A program made the position numbers and the translations under genes. This document shows, one piece after another, positions 1 to 9,251 of a DNA stretch of 64,000 nucleotides. Numbering within the stretch: position 1 is the first letter of the stretch; every line of letters starts with the position of its first letter. The stretch is from Epilithonimonas sp. JDS (GTDB lineage: Bacteria > Bacteroidota > Bacteroidia > Flavobacteriales > Weeksellaceae), in assembly GCF_021261315.1 (NCBI RefSeq), contig NZ_JAJSAX010000001.1, positions 992,001-1,056,000 on the forward strand. Reading direction: 5' to 3'. The notes under the pieces are model-generated. The model ran no database searches, was not told the origin of the DNA, and saw only the letters and a program-made list of their open reading frames with translations.

Positions 1-29
1 TGAATGTTTGATTTGATGACAAGAACCAT

Positions 30-105
30 AGCCCTGATTGCAACGGCATCCTTTTGTGATGAGGAACGAAGAGCAAAAGATATAGTGGAAAGCAGGTTCC
101 CGGCT
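30..105 (+). ncRNA. structured repeat element, copy A
   Basis: One of four related elements in the window (others at 20348-20430, 51863-51946 and 48441-48510). The outer stem is AGCC with GGCT, a GTTCCC bulge lies on the 3' side, and the inner stem is CTG with CAG. The two arms carry AACGG (5') and AGTGG (3'), and the apical stem is CTTTTG with CAAAAG. The spacers around the arms (5 nt on the 5' side, 4 nt on the 3' side) are the same in all copies. It lies just downstream of the TPR gene's terminator. It may belong to a flavobacterial RNA motif already in Rfam (Flavo-1 is a candidate I cannot verify). Whether it is an expressed RNA or a mobile repeat is unknown. Confidence 0.5.
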
Positions 106-110
106 ACTAA

Positions 111-138
111 AAGCGAAAAAGCCCAGACGAATCTGAGC
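111..138 (-). terminator. rho-independent terminator of the TPR gene
   Basis: Read on the minus strand, a 7-bp stem (GCTCAGA with TCTGGGC, one G-U pair) closes a TTCG tetraloop and is followed by a T-rich run. It starts a few bases after the stop of the TPR gene. Confidence 0.75.
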
Positions 139-145
139 TTTTGGT

Positions 146-1516
146 TTATTTCTTTTTGGCCTTTATTTTTTTGACCTGTTCTTTGATGAACGGATATTTC
201 AGCTGCATATCTTTGCTTAGTGTGGAATCGAGTTCCAACGCTTTTTCGAGCATTGCAATACCTTCTGATTCGCTTTTCAAATGCAAGTAGCAATTGCTGA
301 GCTGATAATATAGTTCCGCTCGTGGATGGGCTTTCAGGGCTCTTTCCAAAATGGTGATTGCTTCTTCATATTCGCCAAGCAACATCAAAACTTCTGAGTA
401 CGCGTACCAGTTGTAAAATCTGGTCGGCTCGGATTCTATCAGTTTTTTAAGGCAGATTAAACTCTCTTCGTAATCACCGCTGGTGATGTAAAGGAAGGCC
501 AAACGCTTTTGATACTCGACATTTCCTTCGCTAAGATTAGCTGCTTCCTGAGCGAAATACAATGATTCTTTTATATTGCCCAACTCTTCGTAGATGAAGG
601 ATTGCTCCATCATCGCCAGGTAGAACTGCGGGTCTTCTCTCAAAGATTTTTGGAAGGACGTCAATGCAGGAACCAACTTCTTGGCTTCTTTGTGGCACAA
701 TCCAATCTTGTAGAATGTAAAGGCTTTGGTATATTCCAAATCGAGCATTTCCTCGTAAACGGCAATCGCTTTGTCCCACTCTCCCATCGCTTCATAGCAA
801 GCTGCTTTGTTGGCGTAAACACCGACAGCCTGGGAATTGATAGCTAATAGATAATCGAAACCGTTGATGGCTTCTTCGTAATTCTTCTTGTTGAAATGGA
901 ATTGTCCATACTCGTACCAAGCGGTTTCCGAAAAAGAAAACTTGTCAAGGTACTGATTCAGGAAATCCAAAGCTTCCTGGGAACGGTTCAGTTTGCTGTA
1001 ACAAACCATCACATTTTCCAAAGAATAATCGTCATACGGGTCGTGCTCCAAAGCTGAAGTGTAATGTTTCAGCGCGTTGAAAGGGTCATCCAGATTGACA
1101 TATTCGTCGGCGATGAAGTTGTGAAGGAAATTCTCTTCCTCTTCCAATTGCAAAGCTTTCTGGCAGTATTCGATTGATTTTTTCGGGTTTCCAAGATTTG
1201 AGTAATATTTTGCGCAACAAACCAAAAAGTCTGTATCTTCCAAAGATGACTGATGCAATTCATCAATCAGTTCTTTAGCTTTCGTGTAACGCTCCAGTTC
1301 CAGAAAGACCTCCAATTGCTTGGTTTTGATTTCTAGGGAATTGGGATGTATTTTCAGAGCGTGGTTTACAGCCATTTCTGCGTAGCTATAATCTCCCAGC
1401 TCCAGATAATAGATGATTATTTCTATATACTCTTCGGTATCGAAATAGAATTCATCATTATTCTCTATCATTTCTTCGAACTTTTTAGCAAGTTCGTTTT
1501 CAAAAAATTCTTCCAA
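146..1516 (-). CDS. tetratricopeptide repeat protein
   Basis: A 456-residue protein made almost wholly of TPR helix pairs, seen as repeated spacings of W/Y-x2-G and A-x3-Y/F (for example AVGVYANKAACYEAMGEWDKA). No signal peptide or membrane segment is visible, so it is probably a cytoplasmic scaffold. No partner or pathway can be named. The start codon is TTG: reading upstream in frame there is no ATG before an in-frame TGA about 12 codons away, so translation starts at this TTG or another non-ATG codon nearby. It is followed by a good terminator and separated from the next gene by about 160 bases without an obvious gene. Confidence 0.85.
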   Translation of the reverse strand: MEEFFENELAKKFEEMIENNDEFYFDTEEYIEIIIYYLELGDYSYAEMAVNHALKIHPNSLEIKTKQLEVFLELERYTKAKELIDELHQSSLEDTDFLVCCAKYYSNLGNPKKSIEYCQKALQLEEEENFLHNFIADEYVNLDDPFNALKHYTSALEHDPYDDYSLENVMVCYSKLNRSQEALDFLNQYLDKFSFSETAWYEYGQFHFNKKNYEEAINGFDYLLAINSQAVGVYANKAACYEAMGEWDKAIAVYEEMLDLEYTKAFTFYKIGLCHKEAKKLVPALTSFQKSLREDPQFYLAMMEQSFIYEELGNIKESLYFAQEAANLSEGNVEYQKRLAFLYITSGDYEESLICLKKLIESEPTRFYNWYAYSEVLMLLGEYEEAITILERALKAHPRAELYYQLSNCYLHLKSESEGIAMLEKALELDSTLSKDMQLKYPFIKEQVKKIKAKKK

Positions 1517-1677
1517 TATATTTGATTTAGATTCGAGATTCAGCTCCGCTCAGATTGGTTTTATCCGATGTGAGATTTGTAAATCAATTACAATTGCCCG
1601 GTCTAAAATCTTCATTTAATAAAGTTACTCAATTTTATTCTGAAAATAAGCTATGTAACTCTGACAACTTATTAACA

Positions 1678-2358
1678 TTAATCCTTTTTCTGTTCTGAGT
1701 AGATTGTAGTCAAAAACATACCAAACGACTTTTCCAATCCGGTAATATCGCCCGATTTGAGGTTCACACCGCCGTAAAGGCCGTCGTTGCTACGAATCTT
1801 GAAATTGGTCAAAGAAAGGTACAAAGATGGCTGTCCGGATTTTGCTGACAATTTTACCGTTGAACCGAGTAATTTCCTGGTGGAGACTGACATAACTTCA
1901 TTCCCGTTCAAATCCAGTCTGATGAAACTCCTTGGTTCCAGCTCTGTGGTTTTGTTGTTGATATTGATTTTCTGCTTCTTTTCTGAAGAGGAAACCAAGT
2001 AGGCCACGTTCTCTTCTGCAGGAATATCATCGATTTTTGTGTAATACAAATTCAGAATATAATAAGCCGGATTGAATTTTTGAATCGTTCCGTCGATATT
2101 CTCAATTGGTTTCAGACTGAATGAATTGGCACCAACTTGTTTTGCTTTTTTATAAATATCTCCGAAAATCTCCACGTCATTGTCTGAATAGGAATTCACT
2201 AGGATTTCGCCCAAGAATTCTGATTTCGAAGGCTCATTGATCTTATAAAAAAACTTGTCCTTGTTGTCATTCGTCTTCTCTACTTTATTCAAAGTAACTA
2301 TCTGAAGATAAAAGAACTGACAACAAAAAATACTTATTAAAAATAATAATTTACGCAT
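1678..2358 (-). CDS. secreted protein of unknown function
   Basis: 226 residues with an N-terminal hydrophobic segment (about residues 3-20) that looks like a signal peptide or membrane anchor. The rest is polar and probably beta-rich, with no motif I recognise. The start overlaps the end of the dTDP-4-dehydrorhamnose reductase gene by 8 bp, so the two are probably translated from one message. The function is unknown; the position next to rmlD does not by itself show a role in polysaccharide synthesis. Confidence 0.7.
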   Translation of the reverse strand: MRKLLFLISIFCCQFFYLQIVTLNKVEKTNDNKDKFFYKINEPSKSEFLGEILVNSYSDNDVEIFGDIYKKAKQVGANSFSLKPIENIDGTIQKFNPAYYILNLYYTKIDDIPAEENVAYLVSSSEKKQKININNKTTELEPRSFIRLDLNGNEVMSVSTRKLLGSTVKLSAKSGQPSLYLSLTNFKIRSNDGLYGGVNLKSGDITGLEKSFGMFLTTIYSEQKKD

Positions 2359-3220
2359 TCGTTATTTTTAGGATTTCTACACAATCCTGAAGGCTGTTTT
2401 CCCAATGTTTTGGTTCGATGTTGTAATCTTTCTCGATTTTGTCCAAAGACATTGTGCTTCTTTTTGGGCGTTTTGCCGGTGTCGGAAATTCCTCGGTTGT
2501 GATTGATTTTAATACAACGTTGGAATCTGAAAATTCTTTTATTTTATTCGCAAAATCAAACCAAGTCGTTTCCGGATAGTTGGAGAAATGGTAGATTCCG
2601 AATTTTTTGTTTTCAGCTTGGATGATATCCATAATTGCTTCTGCCAAATCATTCGCATTGGTTGGCTGGCCGTGTTGGTCACCTACGATTCCCAATTCGT
2701 CTTTCACATTGAACAAATGCAACATTGTCTTCACAAAGTTTTTGTTGAATTCTGAATACAACCAAGATGTTCTAAGAATCACGGTTTCAGGATTGTTTTC
2801 CAAAGCCAATTCTTCACCTTTACGTTTTGAAGCCCCGTAAACACCAATTGGATTTGTGAAATCATCTTCGGAATAGCTCAAATTGGTCTCGCCATCGAAA
2901 ACGTAATCTGTAGAAACGTGAATCAAAACAGCGTTGTGTTCCTTTGAAACTTCGGCCAAATTACCAACTCCTATTGCGTTTACAGCAAAAGCTTTTTCTT
3001 CCTCTTTCTCCGCCAAATCTACAGCCGTGTAAGCAGAAGCGTTGATAACAAAGTCAGGTTGATATTCTTCAAACTCTTTTTCAATCTGCGCTTTATCTGT
3101 AATATTAAGTGCATCCGATCCCGTAAAATTGAAATCGAATATATCGTGGTATTTTGGTGCTAACTTTTGTAGGCAATGTCCTAATTGGCCGTTTCCGCCA
3201 ACAACTAAGATTCTTTTCAT
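2351..3220 (-). CDS. rfbD: dTDP-4-dehydrorhamnose reductase
   Basis: Last step of dTDP-L-rhamnose synthesis: NAD(P)H-dependent reduction of dTDP-4-keto-L-rhamnose. The start chosen is the ATG giving MKRILVVGGNGQLG, which places the GxxGxxG nucleotide motif at residues 8-14; the open frame extends 23 codons upstream, but that part overlaps the preceding gene and does not match the family. The SDR catalytic pair is in YGASKRKGE, preceded by HVSTDYVFDG, the usual RmlD signature. At 289 residues it has normal length. Its stop-start junction with the upstream thioesterase gene is one base wide. It could feed the exopolysaccharide operon nearby, although rmlA, rmlB and rmlC are not in the window. 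Confidence 0.92.
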   Translation of the reverse strand: MKRILVVGGNGQLGHCLQKLAPKYHDIFDFNFTGSDALNITDKAQIEKEFEEYQPDFVINASAYTAVDLAEKEEEKAFAVNAIGVGNLAEVSKEHNAVLIHVSTDYVFDGETNLSYSEDDFTNPIGVYGASKRKGEELALENNPETVILRTSWLYSEFNKNFVKTMLHLFNVKDELGIVGDQHGQPTNANDLAEAIMDIIQAENKKFGIYHFSNYPETTWFDFANKIKEFSDSNVVLKSITTEEFPTPAKRPKRSTMSLDKIEKDYNIEPKHWENSLQDCVEILKITNA

Positions 3221-3221
3221 A

Positions 3222-3701
3222 TTATTTGGTTTTATTTTGAGCTCTAAAGTGAGCCACTCTCTCTTTGAATGTTTTATGGTCAATCTCAACTAGAAAATGG
3301 GCGAACTTTTCCAAAGTTTCATCCGGCATTTTCTCGGCTCTTCTGGTTTTCATATTGAAGTAGATGACCGTCAGCCAAAAAACAGCGTTTACACGGCCAT
3401 TTTCGTCTTTCATCAGCAATTCTACAACCGCAGTGATATCATCCACAAAAACGGTCTTGCTGGTGATGTCAACAGTCGAATTGTATCTGACTTCTTTCAG
3501 GTAAGCAATTTCGTTTTGTATCGTGACCCAAGTGCACCCAGTTTCCCTTGTGTATTGCTCGTAGGTGAAGCCGTAGTTTTGTTCCACGTGGTCTTCTCTA
3601 GCATTGAGCATATACTCCAGATATTTAACATTATTCAAATGCCCGATCGGATCGCAATCAGCAAAACGAATCTTTACCGTGGATGAAAATTCTTTGTTCA
3701 T
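3222..3701 (-). CDS. acyl-CoA thioesterase, hotdog fold (4HBT)
   Basis: 159 residues of the FcbC/YbgC thioesterase type. The motif RFADCDPIGHLNNVKYLEY near residue 12 holds the conserved acidic residue (D-x2-GHLNN) of the family; the rest fits one hotdog domain. It hydrolyses acyl-CoA or acyl-ACP thioesters, but the chain specificity cannot be read from sequence. It is the first gene of a short run with rfbD and the secreted protein, directly downstream of the Skp gene's terminator. Cytoplasmic. Confidence 0.85.
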   Translation of the reverse strand: MNKEFSSTVKIRFADCDPIGHLNNVKYLEYMLNAREDHVEQNYGFTYEQYTRETGCTWVTIQNEIAYLKEVRYNSTVDITSKTVFVDDITAVVELLMKDENGRVNAVFWLTVIYFNMKTRRAEKMPDETLEKFAHFLVEIDHKTFKERVAHFRAQNKTK

Positions 3702-3722
3702 AAAATCACTATTCCTAAAAAA

Positions 3723-3745
3723 CCGCCCCGAAAAATTCGAGACGG
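3723..3745 (-). terminator. terminator after the Skp/OmpH gene
   Basis: On the minus strand CCGTCTCGA pairs with TCGGGGCGG (9 bp including G-U pairs) within an A-run/T-run context, followed by TTTTTT. It ends the envelope operon and separates it from the thioesterase gene. Confidence 0.85.
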
Positions 3746-3770
3746 TTTTAATTATTATTTTGTCTTAGAA

Positions 3771-4271
3771 TTAAAGACCTAATTCTTTCTTAACAGCTGG
3801 TGTTGCATCTGTACCTGCCTTGTAAACTAAAGCCGGGCTAGAAGCATCGAATACGAATTCGTAACCTGCAGCTTTTGAAACTTTTGCAATAGCTGCATTG
3901 ATTTTTTTCTCAATCGGATCTAAACCTGCATCTCTCTTCTCAGCGATATCTTTTTGAGCAGCAGCATAAAGTTGCTGAAGGTTGTCCTGAAGTTTTTGAA
4001 CTTCCTGGCTTCTTTGCTCGTTGATAGCCTGAGTTTGTTTAGGCGCTTCATCCTGATATTTTTTCATCAAGTCCTGAAGAGATTTACCTTGTTTTTCTAA
4101 TTCACCTTGTTTTGAAGTCTGCAAAGTTTGTAGTTGAGCATCAAGCGCCTTCATTTCCGGCAGTGATGTAAAGATCGAAGTGATATCAACAGAAGCTATT
4201 TTTTGAGCTTGTGCAAATCCAGTTGCAAAAACCATTACAACGGCTACTAATAATACATTTAATTTGTTCAT
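3771..4271 (-). CDS. Skp/OmpH family periplasmic chaperone (short copy)
   Basis: 166 residues with a signal peptide ending at about AQA-QK (residues 1-22), then QKIASVDITSIFTSLPEMK, the OmpH strand-helix opening, and a long Q/K/E-rich coiled coil (about residues 40-115) that forms the tentacles of the Skp trimer. It would hold unfolded outer-membrane proteins in the periplasm before BamA inserts them. It is the last gene of the uppS-bamA-ompH-ompH block and ends in a strong terminator. Two adjacent paralogues are usual in Bacteroidetes. Confidence 0.9.
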   Translation of the reverse strand: MNKLNVLLVAVVMVFATGFAQAQKIASVDITSIFTSLPEMKALDAQLQTLQTSKQGELEKQGKSLQDLMKKYQDEAPKQTQAINEQRSQEVQKLQDNLQQLYAAAQKDIAEKRDAGLDPIEKKINAAIAKVSKAAGYEFVFDASSPALVYKAGTDATPAVKKELGL

Positions 4272-4305
4272 TTTAAAAAGTTATGTTTATAATTTATATT
4301 TAATT

Positions 4306-4935
4306 TTATTTACTTGATTCTGCAGTTTTTGCTTTCCTCTGCATTGCACCTTTTACTTTTGGTGCTGTTCTTCCACCTTCGTTAACACCCGGTCTGGTAT
4401 TACTTTTAGTTTCTTCTGTCTTAGGAAGCGTCTTACCCAAGAGATTTAAAACAGCCTCTGTATAGTCATATTTTTTATCTAAGAAAATGACACTGATGTT
4501 GTTGCTTTTATCAAGAACTATGCCCAGATTATTCTTTGTAGATACTGTTTTGATCGCATTCCAGATCTGATCCTGAAAAGGTTTTGTAAGGTTTGATCTG
4601 AGTTGATTGACCTCACCATTTGTTCCAAATCTTGCTCCAATCGTGTTGCGGATACTGGTTTCCATATCTACCACTTCCTTTTCTCTCAGCTTCAGCTGAT
4701 CTCCTACAAGAAGTACTTTTTCATTTTCAAAGGCTTCTCTCTTTCTCTCATATTCCGCCTGCAGTCTTTGAAGATCTGACTGCCATTGGGTCACCTGCGT
4801 ATTAAGCCTGTTCTCTGCTTCTTTGTACTGAGGCAGTTTGCTCAAAACGTAATTTGTATCAACAACGCCGATCTTCTGTGAATAGATCAGTGTGCCGGTG
4901 AAAAGGATTGTTACAATTAAAGCTATTTTTTTCAT
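4306..4935 (-). CDS. Skp/OmpH family periplasmic chaperone (long copy)
   Basis: 209 residues: signal peptide (about 1-19), the OmpH start QKIGVVDTNYVLSKLPQYKEAE, a coiled coil over about residues 38-110, and the closing strands with GIVLDKSNNISVIFLD. It has a basic, low-complexity C-terminal tail (about 170-209, rich in K, T and R) that its neighbour lacks. It lies 22 bp downstream of bamA, so it is in the same operon. Chaperone for outer-membrane proteins; the role of the tail is unknown. Confidence 0.9.
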   Translation of the reverse strand: MKKIALIVTILFTGTLIYSQKIGVVDTNYVLSKLPQYKEAENRLNTQVTQWQSDLQRLQAEYERKREAFENEKVLLVGDQLKLREKEVVDMETSIRNTIGARFGTNGEVNQLRSNLTKPFQDQIWNAIKTVSTKNNLGIVLDKSNNISVIFLDKKYDYTEAVLNLLGKTLPKTEETKSNTRPGVNEGGRTAPKVKGAMQRKAKTAESSK

Positions 4936-4957
4936 CGTGTAAAAATAAAAAATTATT

Positions 4958-7492
4958 TTATAATGGTTGATTCATCAAGAAGTGCTGCTGCCATCCTGAA
5001 GGATCTGTGCTGCCTAAAGTTTTATCAAATCCGTAAGCGAAGTCAAACCCGATCAATCCGAATGCTGACATCGATACTCTGATACCAAGACCCGCTGATC
5101 TTTTCAGTTTGAATGGATTATAAGTTCCGAAGCTGTTCCAAGCATTACCTGCTTCTACAAATGTCAAAACGAAAATCTTTGCCGTTTGGTTCATAGAAAT
5201 CGGATATCTAAGTTCTGCTGCAAATCTGTTGTAGATGGTTGCTCCACCGTAAGGCGTGATGTCATAAGTTGAGGATGAACTGAAACCTGTAGAAGAAGCA
5301 TTTTCATATCCTCTCAAAGGTACTAATTCTCTACCATCATATCTACCATTAAACAATCCAACACCTCCTACATAATATCTTTCAAATGGTGGTGGGCCTA
5401 GTTCTTTGCTGTATCCATTAAGATAACCCATTTCCCCTGTTGTTCTCAGAACTAATTTTCCGATCACTTCATTATAGAAATCTGCTTTCAACTTCACTTT
5501 GTAGAATTCCATCCATTTGTACTTTTCTAATGTACTCATTGTAGAATAATCTTTGTTACTAAACCAAGAATATGGCGGTGTAAATTTCAAAGACGCTTCC
5601 AGATTGGAACCATAAGTTGGAAACACGGGATCTAATCCGGCAGAGTTTCTGCTCAATCCAATATTAAAACTGAATGATTTCGTATTTCCGTTATATTCTA
5701 CCTGATCTCCGAAGTTGAACGGATAATTGCTGAATTTATAGCTCTGAAACTGAACCCCTGTGTAAAGAGAGAAATAATCATCCGGCCATTTAAGCATTCT
5801 TGTCAAACCTGCATTTGCAGAGAAAATATCCATTTTCTGATCTCCGGTTGATAGTGAATAATTCACATTTGAATAATTTAATCCAACACTAAGGGAAGTT
5901 GGTCTGGTTCCGAAAACCCAAGGTTCTACAAACGAGATTCCGTAATTGGTAAAATACTGCCCTGCCTGCGCCTGAAGAGACAATGTCTGCCCATCACCCT
6001 GAGGAACCGGTTTAAAATCTTTGAACTTCAAAAAGTTTTTCAAAGAAAAGTTGTTGAAGGTCAAACCTAATGTTCCAATGAAAGACCCACCACCGTAACC
6101 GGCTTGCAACTGAACCTGAGAAGATCCTTTCTCCACAAGCGTCCAGTGCATATTTACCGTATTGTCCTGAGGATTTGGTTTCACATCTGTACCGATTTGC
6201 TGAGGATCAAAAAACTGCATCCCTGCCAATTCAAAGTAGGTTCTCTTGATGTCTGTTTTAGCAAACAAAGCGCCCGGTTTTGTACGAAGAGCTCTCAGGA
6301 TCACGTGGTCATGAGTCGTTGTATTTCCAGACCAGGTTACACGATTCCAAGTAGCTTTTTCACCTTCGTTGATTCTGATTTCCAGATTGATAGAATCTCC
6401 TTTCACAGATTTTTCTATCGGCGTTACGTTTGAGAAAAGGAATCCATTGTTCATATAAATGGATTTGATATCAGAATCATCTTCCTTACCACCATCATCT
6501 CCAACTTTTTTGTTGAATCCTACTGCATCATAGATATCTCCGGTTTTATAACCTAAAATTCTCTGCAAAAATTCCGTAGTAAAAGTCGTATTACCGATGA
6601 AATTGATATCGCCGATGTAATACTTTTTACCTTCATTAAGTTTGATATTGATGTTATAACCTTTCTTATTTCTGGTTACAGAATCTGAAACGATTGTCGC
6701 ATCACGGAAACCTAATGAATTATAATAACTGATCAGGTTTTTCTTGTCCTCATCATATTTGTCCTGAACAAATTTTGACGGTTTCAAAATCCCCAAAAGG
6801 AATCTCTTCTGTTTGGTATCTTTGAAACCTTTGTTTCTCAGTTTTCTGTCTGTAACGCTTGTATTTCCGTCAAATTCGATTTTATCGATTTTAACTTTTT
6901 TGCCTTTTGCTACTTCTATTGTCCAGTCTACCAGATTGGCATCTCCACCGTTAGCTTTTTCGACGATATTAATCTTGGCATCGGCAAATCCTTTTGCTAT
7001 ATATTCCTGAGGAATTTTGTTTTGCAGACTGGAAACCAAATTATTATTGATTTTAGTTCCCGGTTTCAGATTGTTGTCCTTGATGAGTTTTTCATTTTTG
7101 GACTTTCCGATACCTTTACCTGTAAATTTGACTTCTCCAAGTTCTTTCAGGTCTTGTAAGGAAAATTGCAGGACCACATTCTGGCCTTCAACGTCCTGGA
7201 TATAAACCTCGACTTTAGAAAAAGACTGTGTTTCCCAAAGTTTCTTGATAGCATTGCTGACTCTCTGCCCGGGAATTTCTAACTTCTCTCCTTTCACCAA
7301 GCCTGTGAAACGCAAAATCTGAGCTGGCGTGTATCTTTTGACACCGTCTACCACGATATCTTTTAGAACGTACTCTTGGTTTTGGTTTGCTGCAAGTTCT
7401 GTGTTTTCTGCATTGTTACCCTGTGGAACAACCTGTGCGTGGAAATACGCCGAAGCTGTAAACAAAATAATGGGTATAAATCTTAATCTCAT
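4958..7492 (-). CDS. bamA: outer membrane protein assembly factor BamA
   Basis: 844 residues: signal peptide (about 1-19), a series of POTRA domains (about 45-430; repeated patterns such as KIDKIEFDGNTSVTDRKLRNKGF and YYIGDINFIGNTTFTTEFLQ), then the 16-stranded Omp85 barrel. The late barrel carries the family pattern with GGVGLFNGRYDGRELVPLRGYE and RFAAELRYPIS. It ends in an aromatic-poor tail, NQPL. It inserts beta-barrel proteins into the outer membrane and is essential. Between uppS and the Skp pair, which deliver its substrates. Confidence 0.96.
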   Translation of the reverse strand: MRLRFIPIILFTASAYFHAQVVPQGNNAENTELAANQNQEYVLKDIVVDGVKRYTPAQILRFTGLVKGEKLEIPGQRVSNAIKKLWETQSFSKVEVYIQDVEGQNVVLQFSLQDLKELGEVKFTGKGIGKSKNEKLIKDNNLKPGTKINNNLVSSLQNKIPQEYIAKGFADAKINIVEKANGGDANLVDWTIEVAKGKKVKIDKIEFDGNTSVTDRKLRNKGFKDTKQKRFLLGILKPSKFVQDKYDEDKKNLISYYNSLGFRDATIVSDSVTRNKKGYNINIKLNEGKKYYIGDINFIGNTTFTTEFLQRILGYKTGDIYDAVGFNKKVGDDGGKEDDSDIKSIYMNNGFLFSNVTPIEKSVKGDSINLEIRINEGEKATWNRVTWSGNTTTHDHVILRALRTKPGALFAKTDIKRTYFELAGMQFFDPQQIGTDVKPNPQDNTVNMHWTLVEKGSSQVQLQAGYGGGSFIGTLGLTFNNFSLKNFLKFKDFKPVPQGDGQTLSLQAQAGQYFTNYGISFVEPWVFGTRPTSLSVGLNYSNVNYSLSTGDQKMDIFSANAGLTRMLKWPDDYFSLYTGVQFQSYKFSNYPFNFGDQVEYNGNTKSFSFNIGLSRNSAGLDPVFPTYGSNLEASLKFTPPYSWFSNKDYSTMSTLEKYKWMEFYKVKLKADFYNEVIGKLVLRTTGEMGYLNGYSKELGPPPFERYYVGGVGLFNGRYDGRELVPLRGYENASSTGFSSSSTYDITPYGGATIYNRFAAELRYPISMNQTAKIFVLTFVEAGNAWNSFGTYNPFKLKRSAGLGIRVSMSAFGLIGFDFAYGFDKTLGSTDPSGWQQHFLMNQPL

Positions 7493-7524
7493 TCTTATTG
7501 AAGTTCTCTTTTCTAAATATAGTT

Positions 7525-8271
7525 TTATGAAAGCAGCTGCTCGCTGGTTTTTCCGTATCTTCTTTCCTTATTTTGATAATCTAAGATGCACTGGAAAAAT
7601 GTATCTTTTGTAAAATCCGGCCAAAGCACATCCAAAAACTGCAGCTCTGCGTAGGCAATCTGCCAAAGCAGGAAGTTGCTGATTCGGACTTCGCCGCTGG
7701 TTCTGATCATCAGATCTACTTGCGGAAAATCTTTGGTGTACAGATGATTTTCAAAGCATTTTTCATCAATCTCATCCACATTCAGGTTTCCGTCTTTTAC
7801 TTCCTGGCTGATTTCTTTTACAGCTTTCAGGATTTCTTTTTGGGAACCGTAGTTCAGTGCAAGGATCAGATTTCCGTTTTTATTGTTTTTAGTAAGGTCA
7901 ATTACATTTAATAATTGATCTCTGACCAACTCTGGTAACTGGCTCACATCTCCTATGACGTGCATTCTCAGTCCTTTGGAAAATATCTCTTCGGCCTCCA
8001 GCAATAATGTTTCTGATAAAAGATTCATTAATGTATCCACTTCCTCTTTTGGTCTGTTCCAGTTTTCTGAGGAAAAGGTGTAGAGTGTAAGGTACGGAAT
8101 ATGAACTTCGTTACAGGCATTGATGACATTACGAACCGCATTGATAGCATTCCTGTGTCCGAAGGTTCTTTCTTCGCCTCTGGATTTTGCCCATCTGCCG
8201 TTTCCATCCATAATCACAGCGACGTGCTGAGGGAGTTTATCTTTGTTTATAAGTGTTTTTAGATCCTGCAT
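7525..8271 (-). CDS. uppS: isoprenyl transferase (undecaprenyl diphosphate synthase)
   Basis: Condenses isopentenyl diphosphate onto farnesyl diphosphate to give C55 undecaprenyl diphosphate, the lipid carrier for peptidoglycan and for the exopolysaccharide repeat unit. The motif HVAVIMDGNGRWAKSRG holds the catalytic Asp (residue 22 from the chosen start); GHRNA, TLYTFSSENWNRP, and DLMIRTSGEVRISNFLLWQ are the other conserved blocks. The start is the ATG of MQDLKTLIN, giving 248 residues and an 8-bp gap to the upstream gene, rather than the ATG 12 codons earlier, which would overlap it. Cytoplasmic, membrane-associated. Confidence 0.95.
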   Translation of the reverse strand: MQDLKTLINKDKLPQHVAVIMDGNGRWAKSRGEERTFGHRNAINAVRNVINACNEVHIPYLTLYTFSSENWNRPKEEVDTLMNLLSETLLLEAEEIFSKGLRMHVIGDVSQLPELVRDQLLNVIDLTKNNKNGNLILALNYGSQKEILKAVKEISQEVKDGNLNVDEIDEKCFENHLYTKDFPQVDLMIRTSGEVRISNFLLWQIAYAELQFLDVLWPDFTKDTFFQCILDYQNKERRYGKTSEQLLS

Positions 8272-8278
8272 AGTTACA

Positions 8279-9073
8279 TTATTTACAATAGCAAGGCGGT
8301 CTTCCAAAAGAGTAAGACAAAATTAATGTTGCAGAATTGATCCAATCTTTTGAATTTGGATTTCCAATAGTTCTTTGGTTGATAAAATCCTGAACTACTA
8401 CTGCAGTACCTTCATCACTTAGTGCTGATTTCACTTTGATATCTTCCTCTTTCAGCATGCTGTAATCCACCTGATCTGAGAATGTCGGGCGGAAAGTAAA
8501 TTCGCCGGACAATGCCCAGTTGTAATTAAATTTATATTTGAGTCCAACTCCAAAAGGAATAGCCATCGTAAATGCTTTTTCCTGTGTGTAGCTCACCTGC
8601 ACATTAGAAGCAGAAACAATATTAAGCTGTGGTTTCGCAGCATTCATATACAATCCGGATACACCTCCAAAAATATAAGGGCTGATCATACTCTTCTGCT
8701 CATCATTCACAGGTAAAAAATTGTACTCGAAAAGCAAATCTGCGGAGAATACCGAATTGGTACCTCGCAATTGTCTCATTCTTCTGTAATTTTCATTGGC
8801 ATATCGGTCATCAAACTGTATGTTGCTGTAACCTAAGTTAAGCCTCATAGATTGATAAGGATTAAAATTCATCCTGTAAAGAATCCCGCCGTAAAATGGC
8901 AATCCGTAATCCGAAATGCTTCCGATTGGTTTCTGGAGCACATAATTGGTGCGGCCGATATCTCCTACAAGGTTGCTCATACCCATCTGCACCCCAATCT
9001 CATGTCTTTGCGCATTGGCAAAGCTGAGAAAACAAAACAGGGCGATAAAGGAATAAGCGAGTTCTTTCTTCAT
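8279..9073 (-). CDS. outer membrane beta-barrel protein (DUF6089-like)
   Basis: 264 residues from the ATG of MKKELAYSF, with a signal peptide ending FANA-QRHEIG, then alternating beta-strands with aromatic girdles and a C-terminal strand LILSYSFGRPPCYCK. SNLVGDIG near the N-terminus is typical of the DUF6089 proteins found upstream of uppS in Bacteroidetes. The open frame extends 18 codons further upstream, but that part carries no signal peptide and covers the promoter. Likely an outer-membrane barrel; its cargo or role is unknown. Confidence 0.85.
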   Translation of the reverse strand: MKKELAYSFIALFCFLSFANAQRHEIGVQMGMSNLVGDIGRTNYVLQKPIGSISDYGLPFYGGILYRMNFNPYQSMRLNLGYSNIQFDDRYANENYRRMRQLRGTNSVFSADLLFEYNFLPVNDEQKSMISPYIFGGVSGLYMNAAKPQLNIVSASNVQVSYTQEKAFTMAIPFGVGLKYKFNYNWALSGEFTFRPTFSDQVDYSMLKEEDIKVKSALSDEGTAVVVQDFINQRTIGNPNSKDWINSATLILSYSFGRPPCYCK

Positions 9074-9113
9074 TTTCAATATACTGAAACGTCTATTAGT
9101 CAAAAATTTGGTG

Positions 9114-9121
9114 CAAATATA
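9114..9121 (-). promoter_or_regulatory. candidate -7 element (TATATTTG) for the DUF6089-uppS-bamA operon
   Basis: TATATTTG on the minus strand fits the Bacteroidetes TANNTTTG element and lies about 40 bases before the chosen start. No clear TTTG sits at the -33 distance, so this is moderate evidence. Confidence 0.5.
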
Positions 9122-9251
9122 AAACATTTTTAGTTTAAGGAACTTCTTAATGATAAGTTAAATAAGGGTGAAAAAATATAAATTATTGTTATAAAAACGA
9201 ACATATCTGCAAAATAGTCTGTAAAAAAAATAAAAGCCTTTTGCAAGGCTC

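Noticed and set aside
1517-1610. Longer start for the TPR protein, or a leader peptide ORF (MKILDRAIVIDLQ...)
   Set aside because: It is in frame with the TPR gene but ends in TGA before the TTG start; no sign that this stop is read through and no family match.
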